Assembly (NCBI GenBank): GCA_905160935.1
Contig: CAJHZI010000646.1
Coordinates: forward strand, 848,934-912,933
Direction: 5' to 3'
DNA from: Enchytraeus crypticus
Taxonomy: Eukaryota; Annelida; Clitellata; Enchytraeida; Enchytraeidae
DNA: 64,000 nt
Shown here: in pieces, positions 11,247 to 26,800 of the stretch
Layout: each line of letters starts with the position of its first letter
Numbering within the stretch: the first letter of the stretch is position 1
Made by a program: the position numbers and the translations under genes
The notes under the pieces: model-generated
What the model was told of the DNA's origin: nothing
What the model saw: the letters and a program-made list of their open reading frames with translations, nothing else
The model's database searches: none

Positions 11247-14200
11247 TGTGTGTGTGTGTATGTGTGTGTGTGTAGATTATTGAATTATTTAATGACTATT
11301 TGAATATTTGATGATTAGATTATTTAATTCTTAGAAATAGCCTAGATTTGACGCTGATATGCTCTAGTTGTAAAATGCACAGTTATCATTTCGAAAAGAG
11401 TTTTGTAAAATTTTGCTACAATAGTTTCACGTACAAAATGTTTTATCATCTCTAAGGATCGTGGATGATAATTATAATTAATCTTTGTTTAATGAAATGT
11501 CTATTTCCGAATGTAGCTGCAGTTAATTGCTAAAACAAAGCAACGGTAACATACGATGTTTAATGGCTAGTTTTCTGCATTTCCTTTCTATACTCCAAGA
11601 AACCCATCACTAAATTACCCCTACATTAAGGCATAAGCTGTAAACTGAGCTTTAACAAAGCAGCACGATTAGAGTGCTACTGTCGTCTATGACAAAATCG
11701 CGCTTTATTGAACCAAATCCAAACTGACATACAAATGAGGAAGGTCTACTACGGACTCAACGTTCAATATCCATGTTCATCATTAGCTTTTAACGATTTA
11801 CTCAGGTAACTACAATAATTACATTACACTGCTCATCGGGCACTCTGTGCTTCACTTACAAATCTACATCAGTAGTACAGTAGGGTTCAAGAAATGCGAT
11901 TATGCGAAGATGAGGGTAATGACGCTCAGACTGTTATACGCTGATATTCTGCTACTGGCTCCTGACACTTGATCTTTGACTCGAGAATTAACTGACTCTC
12001 GTCCATTATTCACAGCACCGGCCTGCTCTCTCTGTCTCACGCCTCGAGAATTCTCAAAGTCAGATTAATGGTGCCAAGCAGTTAAACTCTACAGAGCAGA
12101 CTGCTGGGGGGATAAGTTATAAAAGCTAAGTATCTAAGTTTAACGTCAGTTTTCGTACCGTACGGGATTCTGTTAGAGACTGTCAGTCTGGGATTCGTAA
12201 CATTGTCATTCTTCTTTTCAACCAAATGTGTTATTCATCCTTTTTCCTACTGGTACTTGATAAACACTTGAGTTGATTTCATGGAATAAAATTAAAAGAA
12301 AGAAATGTTAACGAAATTTCTGTGTATTAACATTTTATAAATTTATCTAGTATTAATTGTGTTCGTTGCCGGTACATAAATGCAAAGCTTAGCTTACGAT
12401 GCACAGTCGTTTATTTAAAGTTCAATCTGCTGTAATGATACTTTTCAGAACTAGCAAACAGTAGGTAGGAAAGAAATGATAGGAAAGACGTTTTCTGTGA
12501 TCATATTTGTAATATGGATTGCTAGCTATCAAATAATGAGAATACCAATGGCTATACTGAAATGAGAGTATTTTGGTAATTTAGAAATGATACAGAGGAA
12601 AGCCATTGAATGGCATGGCACTCGCATGCATATATCAGTTAACTGAAATTGTCAAAAGTGGTCAAATAAAACTCGCGTAATTATCGCAATCTTATTAAAT
12701 TAGAAGAGCCTCAATTATTGACCATAAAAGAAAATATTTCTTAAGGGCTATCACTAGCTATCTAAGATAAACAGTTAAAATACTTTACAGGTCAATAGCA
12801 TCAATAGCGATAATTAACCTAGTTTAACAGTTTAATGCCAAGACAATATATAACGGAAATGATATTATTTCGGAGTTTGGAGGCTAGTAATTATTGGAGT
12901 TATTTACAGGTGTGAAGAATTATTAGATCGTTTTGTCAGCATATTGCACAACGTAAGATATTACTGAACTTCCTTGTGGAAGTTACTGTTTTATAGCTTT
13001 GATAATGTCATCCTATTCTTTAAATCTATTATTTTTCCCGGTGTAAAGATTCCTGAGTTTGCAAAAAATGCGATACATGCTGAATCGCCGCCCGGCTACT
13101 CAAGGTCATATAGCGGCTTAACAGAATTACCGAAACAGGCTGCTTTAAATCTTTGAAAAGTTATCGAAAGCAATTGCCAAAGAAAGGAATTTTCTCACTT
13201 GTCGCCGATTAAATATAGTCATGTGCTATACCACATCGTGCATTAACTATTCAAAAGTAATTGATGAACGCAAGGTATTAGGTACTGAAGTTAGTTAGTT
13301 AGTTAGTTAGTTAGTAGTTAGTTAATTAGTTAGTAAATACAGCATTTGAAGACTGGTATGTGGCAAAGAAAACTGCAATTCGATGGTATTTGAAGGAAAG
13401 CAACGAAATATAGCCTCAACTTTCTGTATTAAACAAAAATGTTAACATCTAGATTTCAGAGCAAATGTTTGTAGTTGAGTCAGCAGAGAAAACTCACAGT
13501 TTATTCTAAGTTTCTTCAGCTGCTCTAGTGATGGACATAATTATATACTTAAGTTGATTTTGGTATCTTCAGTAATTTCTGATTCGCTGATAGCAAGTTC
13601 CGCGAAGGTTTAATTTGAATAGGACTTATGCAGTGTTCGGGTTAATGAATCGTCTGAGTAAATCGAGAATTGGTGAATAAAACTAAATGAATGTTTGAAT
13701 GAAATACGAATGGGAATTGAAAGAGGGACAATTTTCTCAGATCACGTTTACAAATCGTTTCTCAGTTTCAAGGATTCTTTTTTGCTAAATAGCACATGAC
13801 AAAATAAAATCAAAGATGTTATATTGAGTAGTCGAATCCTCATATGACTTCCATTGATAAAGTCAAGGACATGATAATTCTTGAACAGCATTAGCATCGG
13901 GATATCCATTATATAATCAGTCTTAAGAAATATGAATAGATAGATCTACTGTGATATCCATGAAATGAATAAATAACTTACATCGAACGTGACAATAGAA
14001 CAGTTATTCTTAACGTGGAGCTGTTTATTTGTACTCACGAATTTCGGGTACGAAATAATAAAAAATTTATTCTTAATTGAAAACTCTGAACCACAAATTT
14101 CAACATAGCAGATGACGGACGCTCCAGCTATCTTAAAATCTCCGTGGAACAGAAATTCTCTGCAAAAGAAATCTCTCGCAAATTTGCGTCCGGTACAAAA

Positions 14201-17200
14201 TTTACGCGCCGGTCATTATCGTACTAATCCGTCGGGAATTCAGTTATTGTTCTACCTATATTACGCAGCGTTTAAATTTTCTGAAATAAATTAAATGCAA
14301 TCATTCTTTTAATGTATATGTATTGTTTAATTATAAATAATCATTCCTAACTGTTGTTCGTGAAATTTTATTGAAAGTAATCCGTGATAGTTTTTGCGAT
14401 TGAAAATGTCATCCAATCTGCAAATTGAATGCAATGTAACTATAATATAATATAAAAAATAGAAATTATCAAAACAAAGCAATGTAACAAACGCAACCTG
14501 CAAATTAAGCGTTAATATTCTCAGTTTAATTATAATTAATTAATGGCAACAATGAAATGAGGAAATTGCTTCAATAAAATTTATATTAAAATGTTATGAT
14601 TTCTGGATTCTCTATGGCTAATGCCATAAGCTCATTTAAAGCATTATGAAGTATCGAAATTAAAAGTCATGCCTAACTGAAATAATTTATCAGTTTTAAC
14701 TTCTAGGTCATCCCATAAGTCATTATTTCTGAGATTAAATATTCACAAAATGAACCATAACCTATTCTTCGTAATACAAAGAATAGAATAATATTATTGA
14801 CTTTCTTGCAATTACAATAGTAATATTATTATCATGCAATAATTATTAGTTAGAGCGCTTGCTCCTTTTCCTCACTCCGTTGCGGCGTCATGCTGATATG
14901 CTATATCACAGCATGCATTATACAATACGGCACTGCCTCTTTCTCTTAGTAGGCAGTAGTGCACTGTCTACGGGCAGGTCCATGGTATATAACGCCTCCA
15001 CTCTTCTCTGTCGTCCACCTTCCTCTTCATGTCCACATAAGAGTGGATCTTTCAAGCATCTAACATACCTAATTTCGGCCTACCTCTGCCTTTTTTCCTT
15101 CCATTCTTCCTTCTATGACCTCTTTTATTAGACTACCCCATCTTAGAATGTGTCCTATCCAACTCTTCTTCCTATTTCCTAATACATTTTTCAACTGTCT
15201 ATCTGTACCAACTCTCACCAGAACTTCCTCATTTGTAATCTTTTGAGTCCAGCTAATCCTCTCCATTCTTCTCCAAATTCACATTTCCAATGCCTCCAGT
15301 TTCCTAATATCTCCCTTCCTTAAGGTGCATTACACTATAAAAATTAGCAAGTAGTAATACAACAACCATGTTTATGATTTTATCAGTAAATGAATTATCG
15401 TATCAAGTATTAGATCTGTTAAAGTCAAGCTGCTAGTATCAGTAAATTAGGATGATCTCTGTCTTGTTACAGCATACATTACGTTACGTGCATTCAGTTC
15501 ATTCAAAGAAGTATCGACGTTGTGCAAATATTCCTAGGTAAGAAAATTCAATATCTAGTTTCACCTCTACAGTAATATATTTGCAAAATGTTAAAAATAA
15601 AACTACCCGAATGATGAGCATGATTCCTAGGATTCGAGTGCTCATTAAAATGAGCTTATGAGAAGATAGCAGACTATGCAATTACATGTACCTCGAGCCC
15701 GCCAATGGACAGACTATTGACATAGCAAAAACTGGTTTTCATGAAGCTTTCATTATGCCTTGGTGCGTAAAAATGCCATTGCTTGTTTAGCCTCCGTCAA
15801 TATTTTGTAGATTACATCAAGTTCGTAAGAATCTTATTATTTCAGATATTTTATTTACAGTTTTTTGCGCAAAATTGCAATTGTGTCTTGGCAGACATTT
15901 AGGACTTCTACATTACTATTTGGACACAGTAAGTTTACAAAAGATAAAAAAATGTGCCTGTTTTGTAAGAGACTATTAACGTTTTTAATTGTTGTAGCAA
16001 TGGTAATGTCCTGCAATAAAAACATAATATATATTTCCAAATATACAACTGATTATCATTGAACTCTATGGAAGATCCAATAACTTAACCAGTAGCTGCA
16101 ATAACTTAAGAATTCAACGCAGGATTACCGAACGTTTTCTAAATTTTGTAACTAATTAATTTTATGATTCATAAGGTATGCTAGAATATAGTTTGTTGAA
16201 ATATTGTCATTTCTCCGTAAATTCTATTTAAATTATCAAATGATCTTCCAAAGGGCTGCTGGTGTAGAAATAAGGCTAATATAACTCTTATTATTTATCT
16301 GAATATGAGTAGATACTAGATATGTCCCTCAATGTCCCGCTATACGTGCAAACTTAACTCTTGCTACTGTATGTGTAAAAGTCTGTATCAATAAGTGCGG
16401 CTCTCAATGAATTCTTAGAAATATGCTATGAATTTGAATTTATATGAATTTGGTACTTTCGATTAATTAGCGTCCATGAATCTGAAGTCCGGCTGTCCAC
16501 GCAAAGTAGTCCCTAGGTGTATGAGTGTTTTGTACAGGGTCACGTGAGGACACTCAGGATGACGACAGTTGCTCTGATCACGTGATGCAGAGAATGGACT
16601 GGCCCTGGATTGGTAGGGCTGATTTATTATTTATTACCAGTAAGTTATTTACAATAAACCAATCAGCAATTATTAAAAGGTTGTTCAGGTAAAGCGGTGA
16701 ATATTTAAATTTGTATCATCAAAGAAAGTAACAGGGAAGAAATAAGGAGAGAGAGAGAGGGAGAGATAGAAAGAGAGAGAGAGAGAGTAAATTTTTCTCT
16801 TAGCTGTCAGTTAATACGATATAATTCTGTTTTAATGACGATTATTTTCAAGAAAAAATAAATTAGAAAACACATGCACCAAGTATTATAGTGCCCTATT
16901 TTGTTGAAAGCGATCGGTTTTTTACAATTTCGAAATTTTTCACAATTTTGAAGCAATTGGTTTTCACTCTGTTAGAAATCAACTTTGTTGATAGACATGT
17001 AGGTTTATTCTGTGTAAATTAAAGCCCATTTGCATATACTGTATACTTTACCTGAGGATTGAGAAAGGGATATTCGATATTACTCGCTAGCTCGTCATAA
17101 GAGCTTTATTTTTTAGCTGTACACCTAGTGATTGATTCACAAACCTTACCAATTTTTCCACACGCTCAGCTGCATTCGTTTTTTGTATCAATAGAGTTAA

Positions 17201-18615
17201 AAAACCTACTTTGTATGTATGTATATGTATATGATGAGACATATGTTTATTTTGACAACAAACATCAGTGTGAAATCACACACATAAAAGTGTACAAAAA
17301 GAGAAATAAAAGTGCAAGATTACAACATAATCAATGATGCAAAATTAAAACAATCCCAATACCATTCAATCGGTCCCTAGTGAGAGCATTGCTCCATCTA
17401 GCTAGTCGCCGAAACATGAATACATGAAACTTTGTGTACATGTATGAGCATTTTTGTATATTAATACTGCGTATAAAGAATTTTAACATTTATATTTTTT
17501 ACATTAAGCTCCGGAGAGAGAAGATTGGGCATCCTGTCCTATCATTGGAGGATTTGACTTCCGGATATTAATTGGTGATAGGAAAGAAGTGAGTTGATTA
17601 GTAACGGATTTTTATTCTGATTGATTTGCGCATTTGTATGATGTTTGTTAAATTGCTTATGCGAGGCTATTTTGTTTATTAGTCATTTTAATTTCACCAA
17701 CTGAATGCTAACCATACATAGTTTCAAACCAATCAACAGAAAACCGTGAACACATAAATAGACTTGTGACACAAATGTCATATATACCCAGTATTAGCAT
17801 ACAGGCCTACAGCATAGGTCCTACGCAAACTTTGAGACACAGGCACATGCATAGGCCTACACATACTTAAATTCATAATTATACTGTACCTCTACAACAT
17901 GTATACATGTACTATGATATCTGAAATAATACATGATCGTTAATAACTTCTAAGAAACATAACTATTCATTTATTTAAAATAAAACTTCGAAATATTACC
18001 ATATTTTATATTTTATTTGGTATTTAGAATCAAATAAAATTTATATTATTTTTTATATTGCGAGGAATAATATGCCTAATCTTCCGTCTCAATTGCATCA
18101 ATTCCTGCAGTTTTCTTGGTAATACTACAGTACTTGTAACTATTAAATATTCGGTGTTGGCTAGTGCAGCGTTCATACTTGGTAAATGAAATGCTTTTTT
18201 AAAATTTATTTAAAAACAATAAAACTAAAACTATTCTATTCCTGTAAATGAATTATTATGTAGGATCTATGCAGAGATGAATGGAGGCCATCTCGCCTAG
18301 AGTCTGAATGCGTACATGGAGACGGAATGGTCTTTAGCTTTCCATCTCCAGTTTGCAGTCCACTTTCTGATAGCAAACTAGGTTTAGTACCATAAGTCTA
18401 TTAATTACATTATGAAACTGACTCTTTATTACTAATAATTAATAACATGATTTGACAGGTTTCCCAAATTTATTTAAAAACTATGGGAACTTTCCATTGA
18501 GGATAAATATACAGACATTTAATAAGTTTCTTTCAAATTCATGAAACGTAATTACAAAAATATTGATGACCATAATATTTACATACATGTATATATAGGC
18601 CCATATATATATATA

Positions 18616-18673
<58 letters not shown>

Positions 18674-20719
18674 CTTAGTACACTACCTAAATAATACCCA
18701 CTGCCTAGTTCGTTGTATATAACGCCTCCAATCTACTCTCTCTTCCGCTTTCCTCCTCAAGTCCACATACGAGTGGATCTTTAAATCATCTAACATACCT
18801 AATCTCGGCCTGCCTCTGCCTCTATTTCCTTCCCTTCTACCTTCGATAACCTCCTTTAATAGCCTTTTCCCCTTTAAAATGTGTCCTATCCAACTCTCCT
18901 TCCTATTTCTTAACACATTTATCAACTCTCTATATGTATCAACTCTCTCCAGAACCTCCTCATTTAAAACCTTTTGAGTCCAGCTAATCCTCTCCATTCT
19001 TCTCCGTATCCACATTTTCAATGATCCTGCTTTCCTGGTGTCTTCCTTCCTTAAGGTCCATGTTTCACATCCATACAATAGAGTGGTCCAAACAAACGTT
19101 TTCACTATCTTTATCTTTTTGTCTTTCTTTAGACTTCAATAACAAATGAAGCAAATATCGAGCAGAATGTGAGAGAATATTTATGTCATACATTTGACCA
19201 ATTGTATAACAGAACTTAAATACCGTTATCGTTTCATGAGCAGATAAAACTTTCTGATGAAATGGTAACAAATTCAATTTAACTCTCTACATATACATAG
19301 GCATTCAGTAGAACTACCTATCGAAGTTTCGATGTATAGCAACTTTAGTAAAAATTAATTAATTTCAGAAAATAATAAATTCGAAAATTGGACATAATAT
19401 TTAGCGTCAAGCTAGGCTGATTGATAATTTAGCCCCCACATATACTGTTCCCCTTGTCGTGTTCGGGTTGTTTGACGAATTGACCAATTGGTGACTGCAT
19501 GTATCGTAGAAGGCGACTGAGCACTAAGATTCATACCAGCGTCAGAAGAGGCATTCGGTTGGTGAGCGCCTAGATTCCAGAAATTGCTACAAAAATTTAA
19601 GCGAATGAAAAAGTCTCAAAGAGGATCTGGTGGTGTGGTGTAGGGCAGTGAGGATTTGAGACAATCTATTTGTATCCCGACCCTGGTTAACTGGGATTCA
19701 AGGGAGGACGATGATGATGATGATATATTGTTTACATAAAGTATATGTAACACGATATGCAGTACACTACACAAAAAAGAGCAAATGAAATCACATTAAA
19801 TCAAACTAAAGCATATTAGTTCATTCCACTCTTTAGTCTAAATTCTATTACAACAGAAATGAAGCTTCAGTGCTGGTCGAGCTGGAAAGAGGATGCTCAC
19901 ATGTTCATTGTACTCTCGTCGTCTAACTCCACTCCTCAATACATCCTGGTGAGTCCAGTCATCTTCTTTTTCTTATTCTTATTCCGAAATTTATTTTCGT
20001 CCGTAAAGTGACAGATATTTTCAGTAGGGCCTATAAATGTATCCAGCAGATAGAGAAATATATATCGATTTTGTAGATACCATATACACTATTTGGCGTA
20101 ATTTAATTAATTAAGGTAGATGCAAACAACTAAATACTTAAGAATTCAAATTAAATTAAACCTATTTGCACTATATATTTTGCTTATCATTCAGTTGGTG
20201 TGAATGCACTACAAGAAGTAGATGTAAATTAAATTAGGATGTAAACTTAGTTGCAGAACTTAATAATTCAACTCAATTGTGTTATACAGTAGATTATTTA
20301 CTAAAATCTAGCAGCATTTATTTTGTAGCAAATTATGGGAAGTATGCTTCCTGTTTATTATTTAATTGACAGATTGTTGTAAAATACGTTTCTTTTCCCG
20401 TGATATTTTTCAAAGGCTTTTAAAATAAAGGTTTAACGTCCGTTTCCTCATCCAGGGATGATGCCAGGGACGTCAAAGATAGAGAAGCTATTTTAAAGAT
20501 ATATCTTTCACTTTCATCCATGTCTGCATCTGTACCGTTATATTTCATTGTATTATCAACGTCATACTTCATTGTATTACTAAAGTCAGAAAGGGCATTC
20601 GGTTGGTGTGCGCCTAGGCTCCAGAAATTTCTACAAAAATTTAAACGAATGGAAAATTCTCAAATAGGGGATTGACTGATAATATGATGTAGGACAGAGA
20701 GGATGATGATGATGATGAA

Positions 20720-20752
<33 letters not shown>

Positions 20753-20821
20753 GATGATGAAGATGATGATGATGATGAAGAAGATGATGATGATGATGAT
20801 GAAGAAGATGATGATGATGAA

Positions 20822-20866
<45 letters not shown>

Positions 20867-23800
20867 CAAATAAAGAATAGTATCTTAATATTTTTCCAAT
20901 AGTGGATCGATGAGGAGTCGAAGATATGTCGAGGGGGTCATCAGGGTTTCCAGTTGACGGTGGTTAAAACTGTAGGTTAAAACCACCTTAGCAGGGTGGG
21001 TCACACACCTGCCAAGGGGATCGAACCCTCCTACCCCCTCCAAGAACAACCCCTTACCTAACATTGCTTCTAATTATATATTGTTATTAATATATTTTAT
21101 CTCTGTGCTGTTTAGCTGTAACTTCCCATCATTCAGACTTCAATATATTATTTTCTGTTGAGAAGACATTTTATTACTGCACATTGAAGCTGACTTTTGC
21201 TTCATGTTGCTCAAATGTGGCCTTGCTCGCCCATTGACCACCACAAAGGTTGCTTCTGTTTAAACCTCTCGTATTGAATGAGTTTTTCCTGTGCTGGATC
21301 AGGGACATAAAATAATAGAATATAAAAATCCGCAAGTGTCTTTGGAATTAACTTGAGGAAATACTGAGGAAGGAAACTTAAAGCTACCCATGAGTTGCCA
21401 TAAATTGTTCAACTTTTTGGTAATGTTTAGTTCTAACAAATACATACATATTGTTTAATATTTGGAATAATATCTTGAGTCATTGGAGTACTCTTTAGTG
21501 AAGGTAGTAAAAATTTGGGTTTCCATTTCTCTGTAAAAGCTGTAAAGCCGATATTAACGTAAGCCGACGTCAACCGATTCATCGCTCGAAAGCGAAATCA
21601 GTGACGGCAAGCTCAGGATTTGAACCCACAAATACTGATCCGCAGTCGGATATCTTATCCACATCGCCACTGGCTCCAGTCAGATATTTTAAAATTCTGT
21701 GTTGTAAGTACTCAGCAGACTACTTTAAGTAAAATTATATGGTTAAGTACAATAAAAAGTAGGTGTAACTTGATCAGAAGTTTACTTAAAATAAACGGAA
21801 TAAAAAAGTAGAGAATACTCGATAAATTAATCCAGTCCGAGTCCGAATCCATAGCCACCAATCTTCAGCATCTTATTTGTAAACCATCCCACCAACATGG
21901 AAAAGCTTGTGGCGTATCGATGAAGTTGTCGACTGCGAATCGGTGTGTGTAGGGTTCAAGCCTAATTCTCTTACCGTGACTGACTTGCGATGTATATAAA
22001 ATGTCTTCACGGATATTTCTAGGCGCCATTGACGCTAAACTAAGCTTTAGCCTTTACTAACCCTTATTCCATCTTTGCTAATGCAAGAAGCGATCGAAGC
22101 TAAGTTAAAATTATGCCCCTTCGTGATATTCACTAACTCTCCTAATTTTTAAATATTTCATTCTTTTTCATATTTTATTATTTTTTATTGCTCACCTATT
22201 ATATAGATATTTAAGCCTATTCGAAATTTAGAAATCGTCTACCCCTTTGAATGTTTAAATAGGATAATAAGATCAATAACTAATAAAATCTGTTTAGTAG
22301 GATTTTAACCCGACACTATCGCAATTTTGACGCAGAGATTTCCACAGAAAATTGAAGAAATGCAGACAGAAGTCACGTGGTATTTTAGTCCGGTAAGTCT
22401 GACAAACAAAAGAGTGCAGGCTCCAGGACAGGCGTCGCCAACGAGAAGTGTGCGACTGATGCTGAATAGAAGCGGTATGGAATTCTAATTAGTACTATTT
22501 GTAGTGCCATAGACTGCAATTAATTCAGCGCTGCAGCATTTTCACTGGATTTTGATTATACTTTTTGTTCTAATATAAAAATGAGGCATTTTTATTATTA
22601 AATAGGGTTTTCTAATTAAATTTATTGCTGTACAAAAAAGAGCTAGCTGGAAACGATTTTGCGTCAGTTTTAGATGAAATTCTGTAGATCCAATCATTGT
22701 TGAGCCTCAGTGAAGTCTTTTAGATTCAAATTGCGCACCTTTGCAACCAGATAGAAGTCCAATCCTTTAGATAAGTGCTCAGATATTAGGTGGTCTTAAC
22801 AGACATTTAAATAAAATCCAAAGGCCTACTTGATAGCTCTATACACTTTTTCACAATTAATGCTTTTAATTAGTATACACTTGTGAACCTTAGCACTAAT
22901 TTATTCAACATTGTTCCTGAAAAAAATAAATACGAATCTCAGCTTACTTCTAGAATCATTCAAATTTATTGTGCAGCTAAACAGAACTCTTAATAATCTA
23001 AACAGACCACAGTGTTCTACTATAATACAAATATTAAAAGCAAAAGTATAGCTTTCAAATCAACGATGTTAGTGATGACGAAAACGTTTTAAATTTATTC
23101 CATCCGCCCGATTACAATAATATAATATTTACAATTCTGTCAATTGTAATGAAATAATAGAAAAATAAAACTCTGATTTTGAATAGCAGATTAAAATAAA
23201 GGCCATAATTCTAAAGTCTAAAGGCCTTAGATTATGGAGCTAGTATAGGCTCTGATCGATCAATACAACTCTCTGAATTGACAATCATTGTTAAAACTAT
23301 TCCACTTCCAGCTTTCTGTCGTTGAAATAGAACTTTATTGTTTCAGACGTTCTCTTTATCATCACAAACCGTATTCTTCTAATTGTCATAAGCTATTTAC
23401 ATGTAAGCTGTAATGTCATTATCTCCAGGGAGTCACCATGATCCACCACATTTCTATGCTAGATGTATCTACCAGCTATATGTATCTATAGTAGGCAAAC
23501 TGAGAAATCAAGAAAGCATTGTCACTAGCAAGACAAAGCCCGCAATCAACAGTCTGCGCACACGACTGATGAACAGCATACATCCTACATGTAGGTTTTG
23601 ATCGTATGGAGATAAAGCCCAACAATATGACGCTTTGTCAATGTAGCAACAAGCCTTCAACCACGGCTAATTGATGGCTGCGTTTGTGGCATACAAATAT
23701 TGCGTGCATGCAACGAATAGCGTATATCGTATTTATAAACATAAACAACTATAGCCCTGATGATGTTGTTGTTGTTAACTTGATTGATTCCATGCAGATG

Positions 23801-26800
23801 CAGATCAATTCTATGACGATGTTGTTGTTGTTGTTAACTCGATTGATTACATGCAGACACAGGTCTATGCTATGATGATAATGTTGTTGTTGTTGTTTAG
23901 ACACAGGTCTATGCTATGATGATGTTGTTGTTTCTGTTGTTTAGACACAGGTCTATGCTATGATGATGTTGTTGTTGTTTAGACACAGGTCTATGCTATG
24001 ATGATGTTGTTGTTGTTGTTACTGCTTAGATATAGGTCTATGCTATGACGTTGTTGTTGTTGTTAACTCGATTGATTCAATGCAGATACATGTCTAAGCT
24101 ATGATGTTGTTGTTGTTAACTCGATTGATTCCATGCAGACACAGGTCTATGCTATGACGACAGCTGGTCGTGTCATCAGCACGCAGCCTCTGGTAGATGT
24201 ACTAACAGCGCCACCTATCACTACGCCAACTACTGCAAGAGATCCTGCGGACTTTGCAGTGAGTTTTTTTAGCATTTTTAGAAATTTTTATAATAAATAG
24301 TGGTTTAGCGAGGATTTAATTTAGGGAGCACCTTAATCTTAAGCAGCACTTTGAGGGTGTCACACACTTTGTACAATGTGTGAAGATATTTTAGGCTTAG
24401 GGGGCCTAATAAAGGCTTTGCATGATATTTTGTGTAAAACTGTAAATATCCCCCCTGCCTCCACTCACTACACAACTGTTAGAAAAATATATCAAGGAAA
24501 TGACTGATGCTCAATTATCAGCAAAATATATTTCTAGTTTTCAGTGTCCATTAGTGCATTTTTTAACAATCCCACTTCATGTTCGCAGCCTATAACTAAG
24601 TTTCTTTTACAAATGTGCTTTCAAGTGGTACATAATGAGATATATATATTTGCAGCGTCAACGATATGTGGGAGCGTGTGGACTAATTTTTTATGCCTAA
24701 GTTGCATAAACATTATGCATTTTGGACTTCATAAATAAACTAAATACACTTACTTGTAATTACTGTAATGAATTATAATAACTGTATTGTAATAAAGTTG
24801 TAACCTTCGTTACGTCATCTATTGATGATATTTTGTTATGCCATTGATTATGTCGTTAGTTATGTCATTAATAATTTATTTAATTATGCCACTAATTATG
24901 TCATTAAGTCATTAATTGTATCATTAATTATGTCACTCTAACACTCATTGCGTTATTGTCGTTGCTATAACAAGATTTACTTCCATCACCGAGGCCCGAG
25001 TGTCGATTTCCGGCAGACCTGCAGGGCTCCTGGTCGTATTATGCCGTGGATCGACACGAGACCATCTTCATCAGGGCCGATAATCTCAGCCTCTCTCTGC
25101 GCGGCGACTATGTCTGCAAGAGCAAACACTGGAACATCAACTACTATAAGCTCTTCTCCAGCTATAACAACGGATGGTATGTTAATAGATTGTCTACTAC
25201 AAGCTCATCTCCAGCTATAACAACCGTTGTTACCATCCGTTGTTATAGCTGCGGATGAGTTTGTAGTAGACAAACTATTAACATACCATCCGTATGTTAA
25301 TAGATTGTCTATAAAATAAAATAAATGATTGTTTATCATATGTTAATTGATTGTCTACTGCAAGCTCCTCTACAGTTATAACAACGGGTGGTATGTTAAC
25401 AGATTGTCAACCTTTAAAAGATAATTATCATCAGCCATAGGGCATTGTAATATTTAATTGTTACAAATAAAGCGCAATCGATACATTGAAAAATCAATAC
25501 AAAGTTCTTATTCAAATATGAAAAGCTCAAGAAGCTAGTAGTCATCGTTAATGTACATAATACTATTATTGTGTATTGAAGAATATTAATTATATAATTT
25601 ATAGATTAGGCTGTTTACTTCAATCCGCGAACTTCATCTTTACATGTAAAGCTTACTGCAGTCCAAAATGAATATCTTCAAAGCTGTCTTCAGTGAACGC
25701 CAATGGTGTCGGGAAAATCGACATCTTTATTCTTCCATATTTGTTTTGTTCGCATTGAATGCGTTGTGTATTATAAATATCTGAGGTTGTTATATTGTTG
25801 TTAAATAAACAAAGCTACATATATACTGATGTTATGGTAATTAATATCATTTTACATTAATTTTGAGATTGTAATTGTGTCTGTATAGTAGACCGCGGTA
25901 TACTTGCCTTCATATTGAAAAGGGAAGCAATGGAAATCTCCTCTTTCAAATATGTGAGTAACTTCAAATTCATTCATCATCACTAGAACTCTAGAACTAA
26001 GAAAACTTAGGAGGAGAGTCAAAATTCACCAGTACATTACCCGTGCTGTGTCCGGGTCGCTGAAGAATAGACCAACCACAGACTGCACGTGTCGTCAAAG
26101 CGGCAAAGCATTAAGGTCCAAGCTAATGTTAGAAACGGCATTCAGTTGATGAGCGCCTAAGCTCCAAAAATTTCTACAAAATGTTCTAAAGCGAATGTAA
26201 AAGTTTGAAAGGTCTTTTCTTATCCTGACCCTAGTTAAACTGGGATTCAATGGAAGATGATAATAATGACAGTAGGCCCCTATATCATAATTACTATTAG
26301 TTCATAGAATATATACGGAATATATTAGTATTCATGTGTTTATTGAATTCATACATCTGTAAGAACTCTTTGCTGTCTCATTTAAAAATTTCAAGTAAAT
26401 ATTTAACAAGGAGAATAAATAAAACTTTATTACTGCAAGCTTTTGGAAAAGCAATGTAAAGCTTTTGGAGACAAATAATTATTTTAAAACTTTAGAATAT
26501 TAAAATTGAAAATTATTTGATAAGCCTACTTATAAATTAAGAGCAAAAGAATGTGAAGAAAAAATGTTAGAAATTGAAAAAGATCCGAAGTTTTGGCGAT
26601 ATCTTTCTTGATTTTATACATTTTTATGCAATTTTCACATGTATTGTTTTTTTGCTTTTATCATTTCTTACATTTATTGAAAAACAAAGCTCACAGTTCA
26701 ATAGTGGATCACTCGTTCGAGTTGTGTGACTTCAAGACAGAGCATTCGCTCCAAACCTCACAGGCTCCTAGTCTAACGCTCAGCATGGCTTTGCGTAAGT

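Larger units (their letters stand above)
11276..18274. other. Large gene A intron (predicted)
   Basis: It holds the family D relative, (TTAG)n, the LINE fragment at 14935 and a GA tract at 16745-16790. A GC-richer patch lies at 14105-14280. No exon was supported between 11050 and 18275. Confidence 0.4.

Noticed and set aside
12974-13156. 60-codon plus-strand frame (IPEFAKNAIHAESPPGYS)
   Set aside because: It has no splice sites in phase with gene A and no recognisable domain.
16470-16620. GC-richer stretch open on the minus strand with two cysteines
   Set aside because: It has no convincing splice sites or motif, and its phase does not fit gene A (opposite strand).
20660-20869. Poly-isoleucine frame
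   Set aside because: It is a translation of the (GAT)n tail.
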